Below are positions 9,587-17,681 of a stretch of DNA of 64,000 nt, piece by piece. The first letter of the stretch is position 1. Each line of letters opens with the position of its first letter. The position numbers and the translations under genes are program-made. The notes below the pieces were generated by a model. The model searched no databases. It had not been told where the DNA came from and saw only the letters and a program-made list of their open reading frames with translations. This DNA is from Psychrobacillus sp. FSL K6-2836 (GTDB lineage Bacteria; Bacillota; Bacilli; Bacillales_A; Planococcaceae): assembly GCF_038003085.1 (NCBI RefSeq), contig NZ_JBBOOM010000001.1:1674001-1738000 (forward strand), written 5' to 3'.

Positions 9587-10858
9587 ATGAGTAAAGCAGT
9601 TTGGATTAAACATGCATCTCAATTAGTTACTCTGGCCAGTAAACATAAAGGTCCACGAACGAAAGAGGCCATGAGTGAACTCACTATTATAGAAGATGGA
9701 AGTATTTGGTTGGAAAATGAAGTAATTCAAGCTATTGGTACAACAGAGGAGCTTCAAAGAAAATATGCAACTCGTATAGATGAAGCCGAAATCATTGATG
9801 CATTCGGAAAACTCGTGACACCTGGGCTTGTTGATCCGCATACGCATGTCGCATATGGAGGAAGTCGTGAGCGTGAATTTGAAATGCGTCTAGAAGGTGC
9901 AACCTATATGGATATTATGAACGCAGGTGGAGGTATCCATGCTACTAGCCGCATGACACGAGAAGCAACTGAAGAAGAAATTTTTGCCCAGACTAAAGTC
10001 AGGCTAGACTCCTTCTTAGCTCATGGAGTAACTACTATAGAAGGAAAAAGTGGATATGGTTTAAATGTTGAAACGGAGATAAAACAACTTCGAGTTATGC
10101 AGCGATTGCAGACAGAGCATCCAGTAGATATTGTTCCAACTTTTATGGGGGCACATGCTGTTCCCGCTGAATTTAAAGAAAAAGAAGATGAATACGTTGA
10201 TTTGATAGTGAATGATATGCTGCCCAAAGTAGCTGGTGAAAAGCTCGCTAAGTTTAATGATGTCTTCTGTGAAGTAGGCGTCTTTACCCCTGAGCAATCG
10301 AAGCGAATTTTAGAGGCTGGGAAGGCTCTTGGATTGGCACCTAAAATTCATGCAGATGAAATTGAACCTTATGGAGGAGCCGAACTTGCGGCGGAAGTGG
10401 GAGCTATTTCTGCAGAGCATTTATTGAAAGCATCAGATAGCGGTATTGCTGCAATGGCCAAACAAGGTGTTATCGCATGTTTACTACCCGCAACAGCTTT
10501 GTATTTACGAGAAACTTCCGCGAGGGGTCGCGCTATGATTGATGCTGGTGTGCCAGTTGCGATTTCAACTGATTGCAATCCCGGTTCCTCTCCGACAACA
10601 TCCATGCCGCTTGTGATGAACTTAGCCTGTATTTCGATGAGACTTACTCCTGCAGAGAGCTTATGTGCGGCAACATTCAATGCAGCCTGTGCTATTCAAA
10701 TGGAGGATAAAGTCGGCTCTTTAGAAATAGGTAAACAAGCAGATATTGTGCTCTGGAACGTTCCAAATTACCAGCAATTACAGTATTTGTTTGGAGTAAA
10801 TCATGTGAATAGTGTGTGGAAAAAAGGAGTACAGGTCGTCGGTTTACAACGAAATTAG
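9587..10858 (+). CDS. hutI: Imidazolonepropionase
   Basis: This 423-residue amidohydrolase-superfamily metalloenzyme opens the imidazolone ring to give formiminoglutamate, step three of histidine degradation. It has the metal-binding HxH in GLVDPHTHVAYGG (His85, His87). GKSGYGLNVETEIKQLRVM, KIHADEIEPYGGAELA and AISTDCNPGSSPTTSMPLVM follow. The gene begins 5 bp after hutU with AAGGAGGAC upstream, so it is translated from the hutU transcript. The next enzyme, a formiminoglutamase (HutG), is not in this window. Confidence 0.97.
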   Translation: MSKAVWIKHASQLVTLASKHKGPRTKEAMSELTIIEDGSIWLENEVIQAIGTTEELQRKYATRIDEAEIIDAFGKLVTPGLVDPHTHVAYGGSREREFEMRLEGATYMDIMNAGGGIHATSRMTREATEEEIFAQTKVRLDSFLAHGVTTIEGKSGYGLNVETEIKQLRVMQRLQTEHPVDIVPTFMGAHAVPAEFKEKEDEYVDLIVNDMLPKVAGEKLAKFNDVFCEVGVFTPEQSKRILEAGKALGLAPKIHADEIEPYGGAELAAEVGAISAEHLLKASDSGIAAMAKQGVIACLLPATALYLRETSARGRAMIDAGVPVAISTDCNPGSSPTTSMPLVMNLACISMRLTPAESLCAATFNAACAIQMEDKVGSLEIGKQADIVLWNVPNYQQLQYLFGVNHVNSVWKKGVQVVGLQRN

Positions 10859-10955
10859 TCCAGCTAGAATGCCTTTGGAAAACAGCAGCAGGGATCTGTA
10901 CCTTTTTAGCTTACTGGCATTCAATAAATTCATCGTAGAAAGAATGTGATTAGTA

Positions 10956-12452
10956 TTGATTAATTTAAAAGGAAATGACCTTACACTAGAGCATATGCGA
11001 GCTATTTTATATCAGCATGAACAAATTATTATAGATGATTGTGCAAAAGAAAATGTTGTGAAGAGTCGAAAAGTCGTTGAAAGGATTGTGGAAGCTGGTC
11101 AAACCGTCTATGGCATAAATACTGGCTTTGGAAAATTCAGTGATGTGAGCATAAACGAGTCTGATGTCCACGCCCTTCAGCTACATCTTATTCGTTCCCA
11201 TGCATGTGGTATTGGAGAACCATTCGAGGAAGTTGTATCACGTGCAATGGTCGTTCTTCGTTTAAATGCATTACTTAAAGGATTTTCTGGTATTCGTTTA
11301 GAAGTGTTAGAGCGGCTGTCATACATGGTGAACCATCGTATTCACCCTGTAATTCCTCAGCAGGGATCTCTTGGAGCCTCTGGTGACTTAGCTCCCCTCT
11401 CCCATCTTGCTTTAGTTTTAATAGGTGAAGGGTTCGTCTGGGACGGGGACAATCAAGTTCCATCTCTTCTAGTTTGGGAAAAACATCATTTAACACCAAT
11501 TGTATTAGAAGCTAAAGAAGGTCTGGCATTGATAAATGGAACGCAAGCGATGACTGCTCAAGGAGTAGTCAATTGGCTTGAATCCGAAACACTTGCCTAT
11601 CAAAGTGAATGGATTGCTGCCATGACAATGGAAGCTCTATACGGTATTACAGATGCTTTTCATCCAGCTATTCATGAAGCACGAGGTTATCCCGAGCAAG
11701 TAGGAGTTGCGAAAAGAATGCTTCAATGGCTTGAAGGCAGTCAACTTGTAACTAGACAAGGTGAAAAACGTGTGCAGGATGCCTACTCTATAAGATGTAT
11801 ACCTCAAATTCATGGAGCGAGCTGGCAGGTCCTTGCTTATGTAAAGGATAAACTGGAAATTGAGATGAATGCAGCTACGGATAACCCGTTAATCGTAGAG
11901 GATGGAGAAGTGATTATTTCGGGAGGAAACTTTCACGGTCAACCAATTGCATTTGCCATGGATTTCCTAAAGGTTGCAATGGCTGAACTTGCAAATGTAT
12001 CTGAGCGACGAATTGAACGTTTAGTGAATCCACATCTAAATGAAGGATTACCACCTTTTTTAAGCCCAGAGCCCGGATTACAATCTGGAGCTATGATTTT
12101 ACAATATGCAGCAGCAAGCCTTGTTTCTGAAAATAAAACCTTGTCCCACCCTGCCTCCGTTGACTCTATTCCGTCTTCCGCAAATCAGGAAGATCATGTG
12201 AGCATGGGAACAATCGGGGCAAGACATGCCTATCAAATCATTCAAAATAGCCGCAGAGTCATCGCAATCGAAGCCATTTGCGCTGTGCAAGGAGTGGAAT
12301 ATAGAGGCAATAACCTCATATCTCCTGCCCTGCAGAACAAGTGGCAAAAAATTCGAGGCGTCGTTCCTTCCATAACAGAAGATCGTATTTTTAGTGTGGA
12401 TGTAGAAAAAACGTATTTGTATTTAAAAGAAGAAACTACTCGTAAATTTTAA
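10956..12452 (+). CDS. hutH: Histidine ammonia-lyase
   Basis: This 498-residue enzyme deaminates L-histidine to urocanate, the first step of the pathway. The MIO prosthetic group would form from Ala141-Ser142-Gly143 within [66 protein letters not shown] and [19 protein letters not shown] are all present. A TTG start at 10956 is chosen because [15 protein letters not shown] aligns with the start of B. subtilis HutH, although the ribosome-binding site is weak. A 97-bp gap with an inverted GAATGCC/GGCATTC separates it from hutI. The B. subtilis order is hutP-H-U-I-G-M; here it is U-I-H and no hutP is visible. Confidence 0.96.
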   Translation: MINLKGNDLTLEHMRAILYQHEQIIIDDCAKENVVKSRKVVERIVEAGQTVYGINTGFGKFSDVSINESDVHALQLHLIRSHACGIGEPFEEVVSRAMVVLRLNALLKGFSGIRLEVLERLSYMVNHRIHPVIPQQGSLGASGDLAPLSHLALVLIGEGFVWDGDNQVPSLLVWEKHHLTPIVLEAKEGLALINGTQAMTAQGVVNWLESETLAYQSEWIAAMTMEALYGITDAFHPAIHEARGYPEQVGVAKRMLQWLEGSQLVTRQGEKRVQDAYSIRCIPQIHGASWQVLAYVKDKLEIEMNAATDNPLIVEDGEVIISGGNFHGQPIAFAMDFLKVAMAELANVSERRIERLVNPHLNEGLPPFLSPEPGLQSGAMILQYAAASLVSENKTLSHPASVDSIPSSANQEDHVSMGTIGARHAYQIIQNSRRVIAIEAICAVQGVEYRGNNLISPALQNKWQKIRGVVPSITEDRIFSVDVEKTYLYLKEETTRKF

Positions 12453-12459
12453 GATATAG

Positions 12460-12494
12460 CTACCTCTTCCTAATTCGAAGAGGTAGTTTTTTTT
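12460..12494 (+). terminator. Terminator of the hut operon
   Basis: The perfect arms CTACCTCTTC and GAAGAGGTAG are followed by an eight-T run, eight bases after the hutH stop. Confidence 0.9.
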
Positions 12495-12614
12495 AGGGCA
12501 TTTTGCCAGGTTTATGTTCTTTAGGAGCAATTTTATGGGTTATTCTTTGTTCTGCCTTCCTTTTGTTACAAACATATTAATAACATAACGAGCATATGTC
12601 ATCTTCTAAAAAAT

Positions 12615-12641
12615 GTTTATAACAGAAGACTTCTAGGGTAA
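12615..12641 (+). promoter_or_regulatory. Candidate sigma-B promoter
   Basis: GTTTAT (12615-12620) and GGGTAA (12636-12641) with a 15-bp spacer match the general-stress consensus GTTTAA/GGGWAW well. It lies 48 bp upstream of the first small lipoprotein start. Assignment is by motif only. Confidence 0.45.
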
Positions 12642-12688
12642 GTACTTACTAATAAACAATAAATAATAATAAAATGGAGGAATTTAAC

Positions 12689-12862
12689 ATGATTAATAAT
12701 TCTATCGCAGGACAAAAATGGTGGAAGATAGGCGCAGCAGCATTCTTATCTGCAGGCTTATTAGCAGGGTGTGGTGATGGAGAAAACGAATCAGATGTAG
12801 ATGATAATATCGAAGAAGATATTGAGCAAGAGCTTGAAGAGGAAGATAAAGACGGAGAGTAA
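12689..12862 (+). CDS. Small acidic lipoprotein (paralogue 1)
   Basis: This 57-residue protein starts at ATG 12689 with GGAGG 8 bp upstream; an upstream in-frame ATG at 12674 overlaps that site and is less likely. It has the pattern NSIAGQKWWKIGAAAFLSAG followed by lipobox LLAGC, then an almost wholly acidic tail (Asp/Glu from about residue 33 to the end). It is a clear paralogue of the next gene. No known function. After lipidation the mature form would be a short polyanionic peptide on the outer membrane face. Confidence 0.7.
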   Translation: MINNSIAGQKWWKIGAAAFLSAGLLAGCGDGENESDVDDNIEEDIEQELEEEDKDGE

Positions 12863-12888
12863 ACGTTTGACCGGAGGAGGTAAATATT

Positions 12889-13101
12889 ATGGCTACAAAT
12901 TCAATTACAGGACACAAGTTGTGGAAAATCGGTACAGCAGCGTTTCTATCAGTAGGGTTGTTGGCAGCTTGTGGAGATAATAACGATGATGATGATCTAA
13001 ACGATAATCCCGTAGAAGAAGATGTGGATGTAAATATTGAAAACGATGAAAATGTGGAAGATACTGACGGGGAAAAAGAAGACGTAGAAGATACCGAATA
13101 A
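12889..13101 (+). CDS. Small acidic lipoprotein (paralogue 2)
   Basis: This 70-residue tandem paralogue of the preceding gene has NSITGHKLWKIGTAAFLSVG followed by lipobox LLAAC, then a tail rich in Asp, Asn and Glu. GGAGGAGG precedes the ATG and the gap between the genes is 26 bp, so they are probably co-transcribed from the sigma-B-like promoter. Conservation is highest in the signal segment (WKIG.AAFLS.GLLA.CGD), while the tails differ. Function unknown; the acidic tail could bind cations or cell-wall material, which is speculation. Confidence 0.7.
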   Translation: MATNSITGHKLWKIGTAAFLSVGLLAACGDNNDDDDLNDNPVEEDVDVNIENDENVEDTDGEKEDVEDTE

Positions 13102-13147
13102 GAAGTCATGGATAAGGATCGTGAATAGCATTTTCATTATCAAAAAT

Positions 13148-13185
13148 AAGTCATACCCTCACTATTTTTGTGAGGGTCATGACTT
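13148..13185. terminator. Bidirectional hairpin terminator
   Basis: The arms AAGTCAT-ACCCTCAC and GTGAGGGT-CATGACTT, with one bulged base, surround a T-rich loop. It ends the lipoprotein transcript. T-rich sequence on both sides could make it work from either direction. Confidence 0.7.
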
Positions 13186-13345
13186 ATTATTTACATGTAC
13201 AAGTTCCTTTCCCATTTAGTTTGTTGCATTTTTTACACTTTTTGTTGGTAATCCTATTCACTTCCTTTTAACGATTTACACCATAATATGTTGGTATTGG
13301 ATGTCCAATTACACTCAATATTCGACAAATACATAAGTTGATGTT

Positions 13346-13716
13346 TGTGGATAAAGTTATACACAATTCAAATCAAGTTATATCTATAATAAGTTAGACA
13401 AAATAATAGTAATCCACATTTTATCCACTGAATATTGTGGATAAATATTTATATATTAACATTTTCCCTTCTGCTATATCTAAAAAATATTAAAAACAGG
13501 GATTAATTTTGACAAAACCTAAAATAATTCTTTTTTTTTCATAGAAAAATGTTTTTAGAACCTTATTCTGAATGATTTTCATTGAAATTTTTCGACATTA
13601 TTCGACTTTTCAATAATTGTGGATAACTTTATACACATAATTCACACTGATATATATAAGTTTTATCTTCCTATTAACAACTTATTCACATATTATCCAC
13701 TTTCACCTGTGGATAA
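13346..13716. promoter_or_regulatory. DnaA-box cluster upstream of sda (two identical-spacing modules)
   Basis: Four perfect DnaA boxes (TTATCCACA, all on the minus strand) lie at 13346-13354, 13436-13444, 13618-13626 and 13708-13716. Three fit TTATNCACA on the plus strand: 13357-13365, 13629-13637 and 13682-13690. Three more carry one mismatch to TTATCCACA: 13410-13418, 13421-13429 and 13693-13701. The boxes form two modules of five with the same order, orientations and offsets (0, 11, 64, 75, 90), exactly 272 bp apart. No dnaA, dnaN or other origin gene is nearby, and sda begins 187 bp downstream. In B. subtilis DnaA activates sda through such boxes, so a regulatory cluster is favoured over an origin. 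Confidence 0.9.
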
Positions 13717-13903
13717 TAGAACAGTTGTTCTTAAGTGCGATATTTGTTAAATTAGTCTTAGAAAGATTACTTATTTTTTTACTTAATTAGCCTTAATCAT
13801 TGCCGGCCTTAAAGTTTTTAAATTTTGTTACACCAGCTTACACAGAAGCATATATATATATATTTTTCCATATTGATTAATGAAAACGGAGGTGCTAGGA
13901 TTT

Positions 13904-14038
13904 ATGAGTAAAATGTCTGACGATCTTCTAATCGAGGCTTATTTAACAGCAAAAAAACTAAAACTAAGTCCAGAATTTCTAGAACTATTAGAATCCGAAA
14001 TTGCTCGCCGGTGCTTAACGATTCAAAGCGTTAGTTAA
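13904..14038 (+). CDS. sda: Sda, DNA-damage/replication checkpoint inhibitor of sporulation kinases
   Basis: This short gene encodes 44 residues: MSKMSDDLLIEAYLTAKKLK, then LSPEFLELLESEIARRCL, then TIQSVS. It matches Sda (about 46 residues, helical hairpin): the SDELLIESY-like SDDLLIEAY, the leucine pattern of both helices, and the EIxRR motif (EIARR). Sda blocks autophosphorylation of histidine kinases such as KinA, holding sporulation until replication is in order (established in B. subtilis). GGAGG at 13888-13892 and the ATG at 13904 are well spaced. The 10-box DnaA cluster upstream supports the call strongly. It is the only gene between the lipoproteins and the SASP. Confidence 0.92.
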   Translation: MSKMSDDLLIEAYLTAKKLKLSPEFLELLESEIARRCLTIQSVS

Positions 14039-14121
14039 TTAGTCAAAGAATAATGATGAACTAGGATTAAACGGTGAGACTCCACCTTTTCCTTAGCGGA
14101 GGAATTTGGCTGAATGAGTTT

Positions 14122-14151
14122 AAAGCTGAGGAAATCTCTTCAGCTTTTTTC
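14122..14151 (+). terminator. Terminator of sda
   Basis: The arms AAAGCTGA and TCAGCTTT form a hairpin followed by TTTCT, about 85 bp after the sda stop. Confidence 0.65.
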
Positions 14152-14161
14152 TATAATAAAG

Positions 14162-14190
14162 AAAAAAGCCGGTGGAATTTCCCACCGACC
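14162..14190 (-). terminator. Terminator of the SASP gene
   Basis: CGGTGG and CCACCG flank a 6-base loop, followed on the minus strand by GGC and a T run (14161-14167 read in reverse). It starts ten bases beyond the SASP stop. Confidence 0.8.
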
Positions 14191-14199
14191 TAACAATTA

Positions 14200-14397
14200 T
14201 TAGCTAAATTGATTTCCATTCATTTGTGATTGGGCTTGAGCTACTAAACGCTTAGTAATTTCTCCGCCAACGGAACCGTTAGCACGCGCTGAAGCTTCTC
14301 CTCCAAGTTGAACACCGAATTCTTGAGCGATTTCATATTTCATTTGGTCAAGAGCTTGTTTAACGCCTGGTACTACAAGTTGATTGTTGTTTGGCAT
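14200..14397 (-). CDS. Alpha/beta-type small acid-soluble spore protein
   Basis: This 65-residue protein starts at ATG 14397, preceded by AGGAGGTG at good spacing. An in-frame GTG at 14406 overlaps that site and is rejected. It has the family hallmarks: [15 protein letters not shown] containing the germination-protease cleavage context (E(I/F)A), [15 protein letters not shown] in the second conserved block, and a Gln/Asn-rich end. These proteins coat spore DNA and protect it from UV and heat, and are degraded at germination. Paralogues elsewhere in the genome are expected, so no specific ssp letter is assigned. Confidence 0.95.
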   Translation of the reverse strand: MPNNNQLVVPGVKQALDQMKYEIAQEFGVQLGGEASARANGSVGGEITKRLVAQAQSQMNGNQFS

Positions 14398-14419
14398 GTT
14401 GTTCACCTCCTTGTAAGCT

Positions 14420-14448
14420 TATATTGTGTATTTTTTCATCATTTATAC
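14420..14448 (-). promoter_or_regulatory. Possible sigma-G promoter of the SASP gene
   Basis: On the minus strand GTATA (14444-14448) fits the -35 element GHATR and CAATATA (14420-14426) is one base from CATNHTA, with a 17-bp spacer. Forespore expression is expected for this gene class. Confidence 0.4.
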
Positions 14449-14498
14449 CACCAAATGAAACCGTAAATTTTGTTAATATTTTTCAAGAATGTCTGAAT

Positions 14499-15293
14499 TT
14501 ACTTTTCTAGGATTTGGTGAATCACTTCGTTCGCTTTACTGTTGTTTAAATTTTTATAAATACAGCTTGCTGGGGAATCCCTTAGTGTCTCTGTAAATGC
14601 ATTCGCCATTTCTGCCTCTCCTGCAACATGAAACTCTCGCCAACCTCGTTTTTTCTTTAACTGTTCAATGGTTGTTCTCATACCTTTGTAAAAGGTACTC
14701 GCATTGGATCTGTATTTCGTGTCTAATACAGCAGTTTTGCTATCAGCAGTTGCTCGTCTTCCCCGACTATCTAATTTGACCTTTTCATTCCACGTTTCAG
14801 AAACTGGGTCATATTTGAACGTTACATCGTCTCGTACAAAGCCTAATGCAGTGTCTAAAATACGAACTTCCCCAAAGCTAGGCATGATTATACCTGCTTC
14901 TGGATATGCTTTATACATATACTCCAGTTGTTCTGTGACAGGATGATTTTCCCAATAGAAATTTGTTTTTACAGGAACCTGCACATAATGAACAGACCAT
15001 AAATCATCATTTGCACTAGCAAAAATGACAGCACCCTTACGTAACTCCAATGAGTTTTTTTCCATTTCATTTTTAACTTTTTCCTTTACATGATTAAATG
15101 CTTTTAATTCCTTCTCATCACCTGAAGCTTCTATATATTCTCCGATACGCTTCAAGCCACTTTTCAAGTGAATCCCCCAAGCACCATTTAGTTGCTCAGG
15201 ATCTCCAGGATTTGTATTCAAATAAATACTCAAAACACTTCGATCCATACTTGAGTATGCATTCAGCGCTTGAATTTCTTTATTTATCGTCAT
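14499..15293 (-). CDS. VLRF1-type aeRF1-like protein (bacterial release-factor-family homologue)
   Basis: This 264-residue protein has SVLSIYLNTNPGDPEQLNGA near the N-terminus, LRKGAVIFASANDDLWSVHY around residues 84-103, and VPVKTNFYWENHPVTEQL. A C-terminal half with GWREFHVAGEAEMANAF follows. I recognise this as the Bacillus protein usually annotated VLRF1 family aeRF1-type release factor, related to archaeo-eukaryotic release factor 1 and Vms1. Family members are thought to act on ribosomes, possibly releasing stalled peptidyl-tRNA, but this is not shown for this branch. The Gly-rich catalytic GGQ of true eRF1 is not visible. A ribosome-binding site AGGAGGAAG precedes the ATG. Confidence 0.65.
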   Translation of the reverse strand: MTINKEIQALNAYSSMDRSVLSIYLNTNPGDPEQLNGAWGIHLKSGLKRIGEYIEASGDEKELKAFNHVKEKVKNEMEKNSLELRKGAVIFASANDDLWSVHYVQVPVKTNFYWENHPVTEQLEYMYKAYPEAGIIMPSFGEVRILDTALGFVRDDVTFKYDPVSETWNEKVKLDSRGRRATADSKTAVLDTKYRSNASTFYKGMRTTIEQLKKKRGWREFHVAGEAEMANAFTETLRDSPASCIYKNLNNSKANEVIHQILEK

Positions 15294-15403
15294 TCTATCT
15301 TCCTCCTTTGTCTAACTCTTCGTAGTATCACCTTCCTTCAAAGGATTACACAGAAAAGATAATGATTAAATTTTGTAAATTTGAAAAAAGGCATTAAGGA
15401 AAT

Positions 15404-15437
15404 AAAAAAAACGCACCGATTGTAAATCGATACGTTT
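15404..15437 (-). terminator. Terminator downstream of the antiporter gene
   Basis: The stem ACGCACCGATT/AATCGATACGT, which uses G-U pairs in RNA, has a 3-base loop and a long T run on the minus strand. It lies between the antiporter stop and the aeRF1-like gene. Confidence 0.65.
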
Positions 15438-15484
15438 TGTCAAAAGACAGGAAAGGGTATACTTTTTACTTAGTGTCTGTCTAG

Positions 15485-15545
15485 ACTCCAGCGCCTAGCC
15501 CCTCGAGTCGTTTCAGAATGTCGGGGCTTGCAAAGGCGCTTGCTC
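15485..15545 (-). repeat. Bacillales-type palindromic intergenic repeat
   Basis: Nested inverted arms AGCGCCT (15490-15496)/AGGCGCT (15534-15540) and AGCCCC (15497-15502)/GGGGCT (15523-15528) enclose CTCGAGTCG. I recognise this block as a repeat often found at gene ends in Bacillus genomes. Only one copy is seen in this window. It abuts the antiporter stop codon. Confidence 0.55.
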
Positions 15546-15553
15546 TGTTGTTC

Positions 15554-17596
15554 CTAATGCGAATGGATACTGGTTTCCTCCATCCAATACGCTTCTCGAA
15601 TATTGATGTGTCTTCGCATTTTCCTAGTTATTTCCATAGATATTTCACCATTTTGATACAAGTATTGAATTTCATCACGTTCTGCCTGAAAAGCCTGATC
15701 ACGTAGCTCTCTTTGTACACTTATATAATGACCAGAATCGGTTAATTTATTGGCAAGTTTAAATTTAACAATCATATCATTGTACTCTCCAATAAGTTGA
15801 ACATTAACTACCTCGTTTTCAGAGGTCATTGTGTCCCTCAGATACTTAATAGCGGCTTTTGCCATTTCTACTTTAAAACTCACTACTTTATTGCCTTTTG
15901 CTAAACGAACTTTGATCGTATCCCTTTTTTTATGCATGAATAGCTTCAAAATATTATAATAACCTCTTTTAATAACTGTCCAAACAAGTAACACTCTATA
16001 TAGTAAGCGACTGGTTACAGCCACACGCATTCGATGAATATGCTCTTCGATTAAGTAAAGTGATTCCCGGTCAATTTTACTATTTGTTTTTAATTTTTCT
16101 ATATAGTCACTCTCAACTTCCAAAACTTTCATACGAGTTGATGTTTCTAACACTTTTATACGGTTTGCTTCATCCTCACTTACAAATAATAGCTGGTTTC
16201 TTATTTGATTGTAATTAGCAATAATCGAGACTGCCGCTCCGCGATTTTCTTCCGTTGTTAAATCACGCAAAGTATTTATTGCCCTCTCTGCCGTTCGAAG
16301 AATAGCCAATCTTTCCATTTCTTCTTTTGCTTCCTCCGTATTTCCTTTTTCCGATTTTGCCAGTAAAGGAAGAACAATACTTGCCAGAACAAGTGTCAAT
16401 AGAATTACTCCCGCTGCTATAAAAATTATTAATGCACGCTGCGGAAAAACATCCCCATTCACTAAAAAGTATGGAATTGTAAAGGCTCCCGCTAGCGTAA
16501 CCGCGCCTCGTACTCCCGCAATGGTTGTAATAGCAACATATCGAATAGAAGGCTTAGTTAAATTTTTCTCTTTCATAAACCAACCAACCCACCAAGCTAC
16601 ATAAATCCAAATCCAACGAAGTATCAGCAAGGCTGCAGTGATGATAAAAATATACATAATTACTTGGTAATTATTAAATAATGGACTTTCAAATATTTCT
16701 TCTGAAACATTTGGAATTTGTAATCCAAGTAAAACAAAAACTAGTCCATTCAAAATAAATATAACAATCGTCCAAGTACTTTTTGACACTAGTTGTAATT
16801 GTATGGCTGGTGACTGTTCACGGTCTTTGAAAATGGCATGTACAATACCAGCTGCTACAACCGAAAGAATTCCAGATAGATGAAAGTGTTCAATAATATA
16901 AAATATAATGAAAGGTGTTAGTAGTTGAATAAGCATATGTATAGTAACATCTTCCATACCTAATCTGCGTATAAAAACTTTCAAGCGAATGATCAAATAA
17001 GCCAGTAACGCACCTCCCAGAAACCCGCCTAAAGCTATTAGTACAAAACTCACACTTGCCTCCGCCAGTGAGAAAACTCCTGTTACAGTAGCTGCAACAG
17101 CAAATTTAAACGCAACTAATCCAGATGCGTCATTCATGAGACCTTCGCCTTCTAGAATATGGGTAATTGTTTTAGGTATTTTCACACGACTAGAAATGGC
17201 ACCAACTGCCACAACATCTGTTGGGGATAAAATAGCTGCTAGCGCAAATGCAGCAGATAATGGAATTGATGGTATAAGCCAATGTATTAAATATCCTATT
17301 ACTAACACGGTTAAGAACACGAGCCCAAGTGCTAGCATTAAAATCGGTTTACGTAGCTTCCATAACTCATGTCTAGAAACATTTTTTCCGTCATAAAACA
17401 ACAATGGAGCTATAAATAGAATAAAAAACAGCTCTGGTTCTAACTCAACATGTATTCCTAAAGGTAAAGCGGCAAGCGAAACTCCAAGTACTATTTGAAT
17501 TAATGGTACTGGTATATATGGTAAAAAATGATTAATAAAGTTAGATAATCCGATAATGAGCAATAATAATAAGATGATTAAAAAGAACTCCACCAA
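15554..17596 (-). CDS. CPA1-family Na+/H+ antiporter (NhaK-like)
   Basis: This 680-residue protein has about a dozen transmembrane helices in its first 420 residues and a 250-residue cytoplasmic tail rich in charged helices. Antiporter signatures are LSPTDVVAVGAI (124-135, the PTD motif), LEGEGLMNDASGLVAFK (ND at 155-156, ion-binding) and AGVRGAVTLAGAF. Length and tail resemble B. subtilis NhaK (YvgP, about 670), which exchanges Na+, K+ or Li+ for H+. The start is TTG 17596 or GTG 17593; GAAGGGG fits either. It is monocistronic, followed by a repeat and a terminator. Confidence 0.9.
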   Translation of the reverse strand: MVEFFLIILLLLLIIGLSNFINHFLPYIPVPLIQIVLGVSLAALPLGIHVELEPELFFILFIAPLLFYDGKNVSRHELWKLRKPILMLALGLVFLTVLVIGYLIHWLIPSIPLSAAFALAAILSPTDVVAVGAISSRVKIPKTITHILEGEGLMNDASGLVAFKFAVAATVTGVFSLAEASVSFVLIALGGFLGGALLAYLIIRLKVFIRRLGMEDVTIHMLIQLLTPFIIFYIIEHFHLSGILSVVAAGIVHAIFKDREQSPAIQLQLVSKSTWTIVIFILNGLVFVLLGLQIPNVSEEIFESPLFNNYQVIMYIFIITAALLILRWIWIYVAWWVGWFMKEKNLTKPSIRYVAITTIAGVRGAVTLAGAFTIPYFLVNGDVFPQRALIIFIAAGVILLTLVLASIVLPLLAKSEKGNTEEAKEEMERLAILRTAERAINTLRDLTTEENRGAAVSIIANYNQIRNQLLFVSEDEANRIKVLETSTRMKVLEVESDYIEKLKTNSKIDRESLYLIEEHIHRMRVAVTSRLLYRVLLVWTVIKRGYYNILKLFMHKKRDTIKVRLAKGNKVVSFKVEMAKAAIKYLRDTMTSENEVVNVQLIGEYNDMIVKFKLANKLTDSGHYISVQRELRDQAFQAERDEIQYLYQNGEISMEITRKMRRHINIREAYWMEETSIHSH

Positions 17597-17681
17597 ATTT
17601 CCCCTTCTTCTTTACAAATATACCTATAAGTTTATAGGGATTACTCAGTAATTACAAATTAACCCCTATCTCAAGAACTGC

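Noticed and set aside
13346-13716. Chromosome replication origin (oriC)
   Set aside because: Many DnaA boxes are present, but no dnaA, dnaN, recF, rpmH or other origin-linked gene is nearby and sda follows directly, so a regulatory DnaA cluster fits better.
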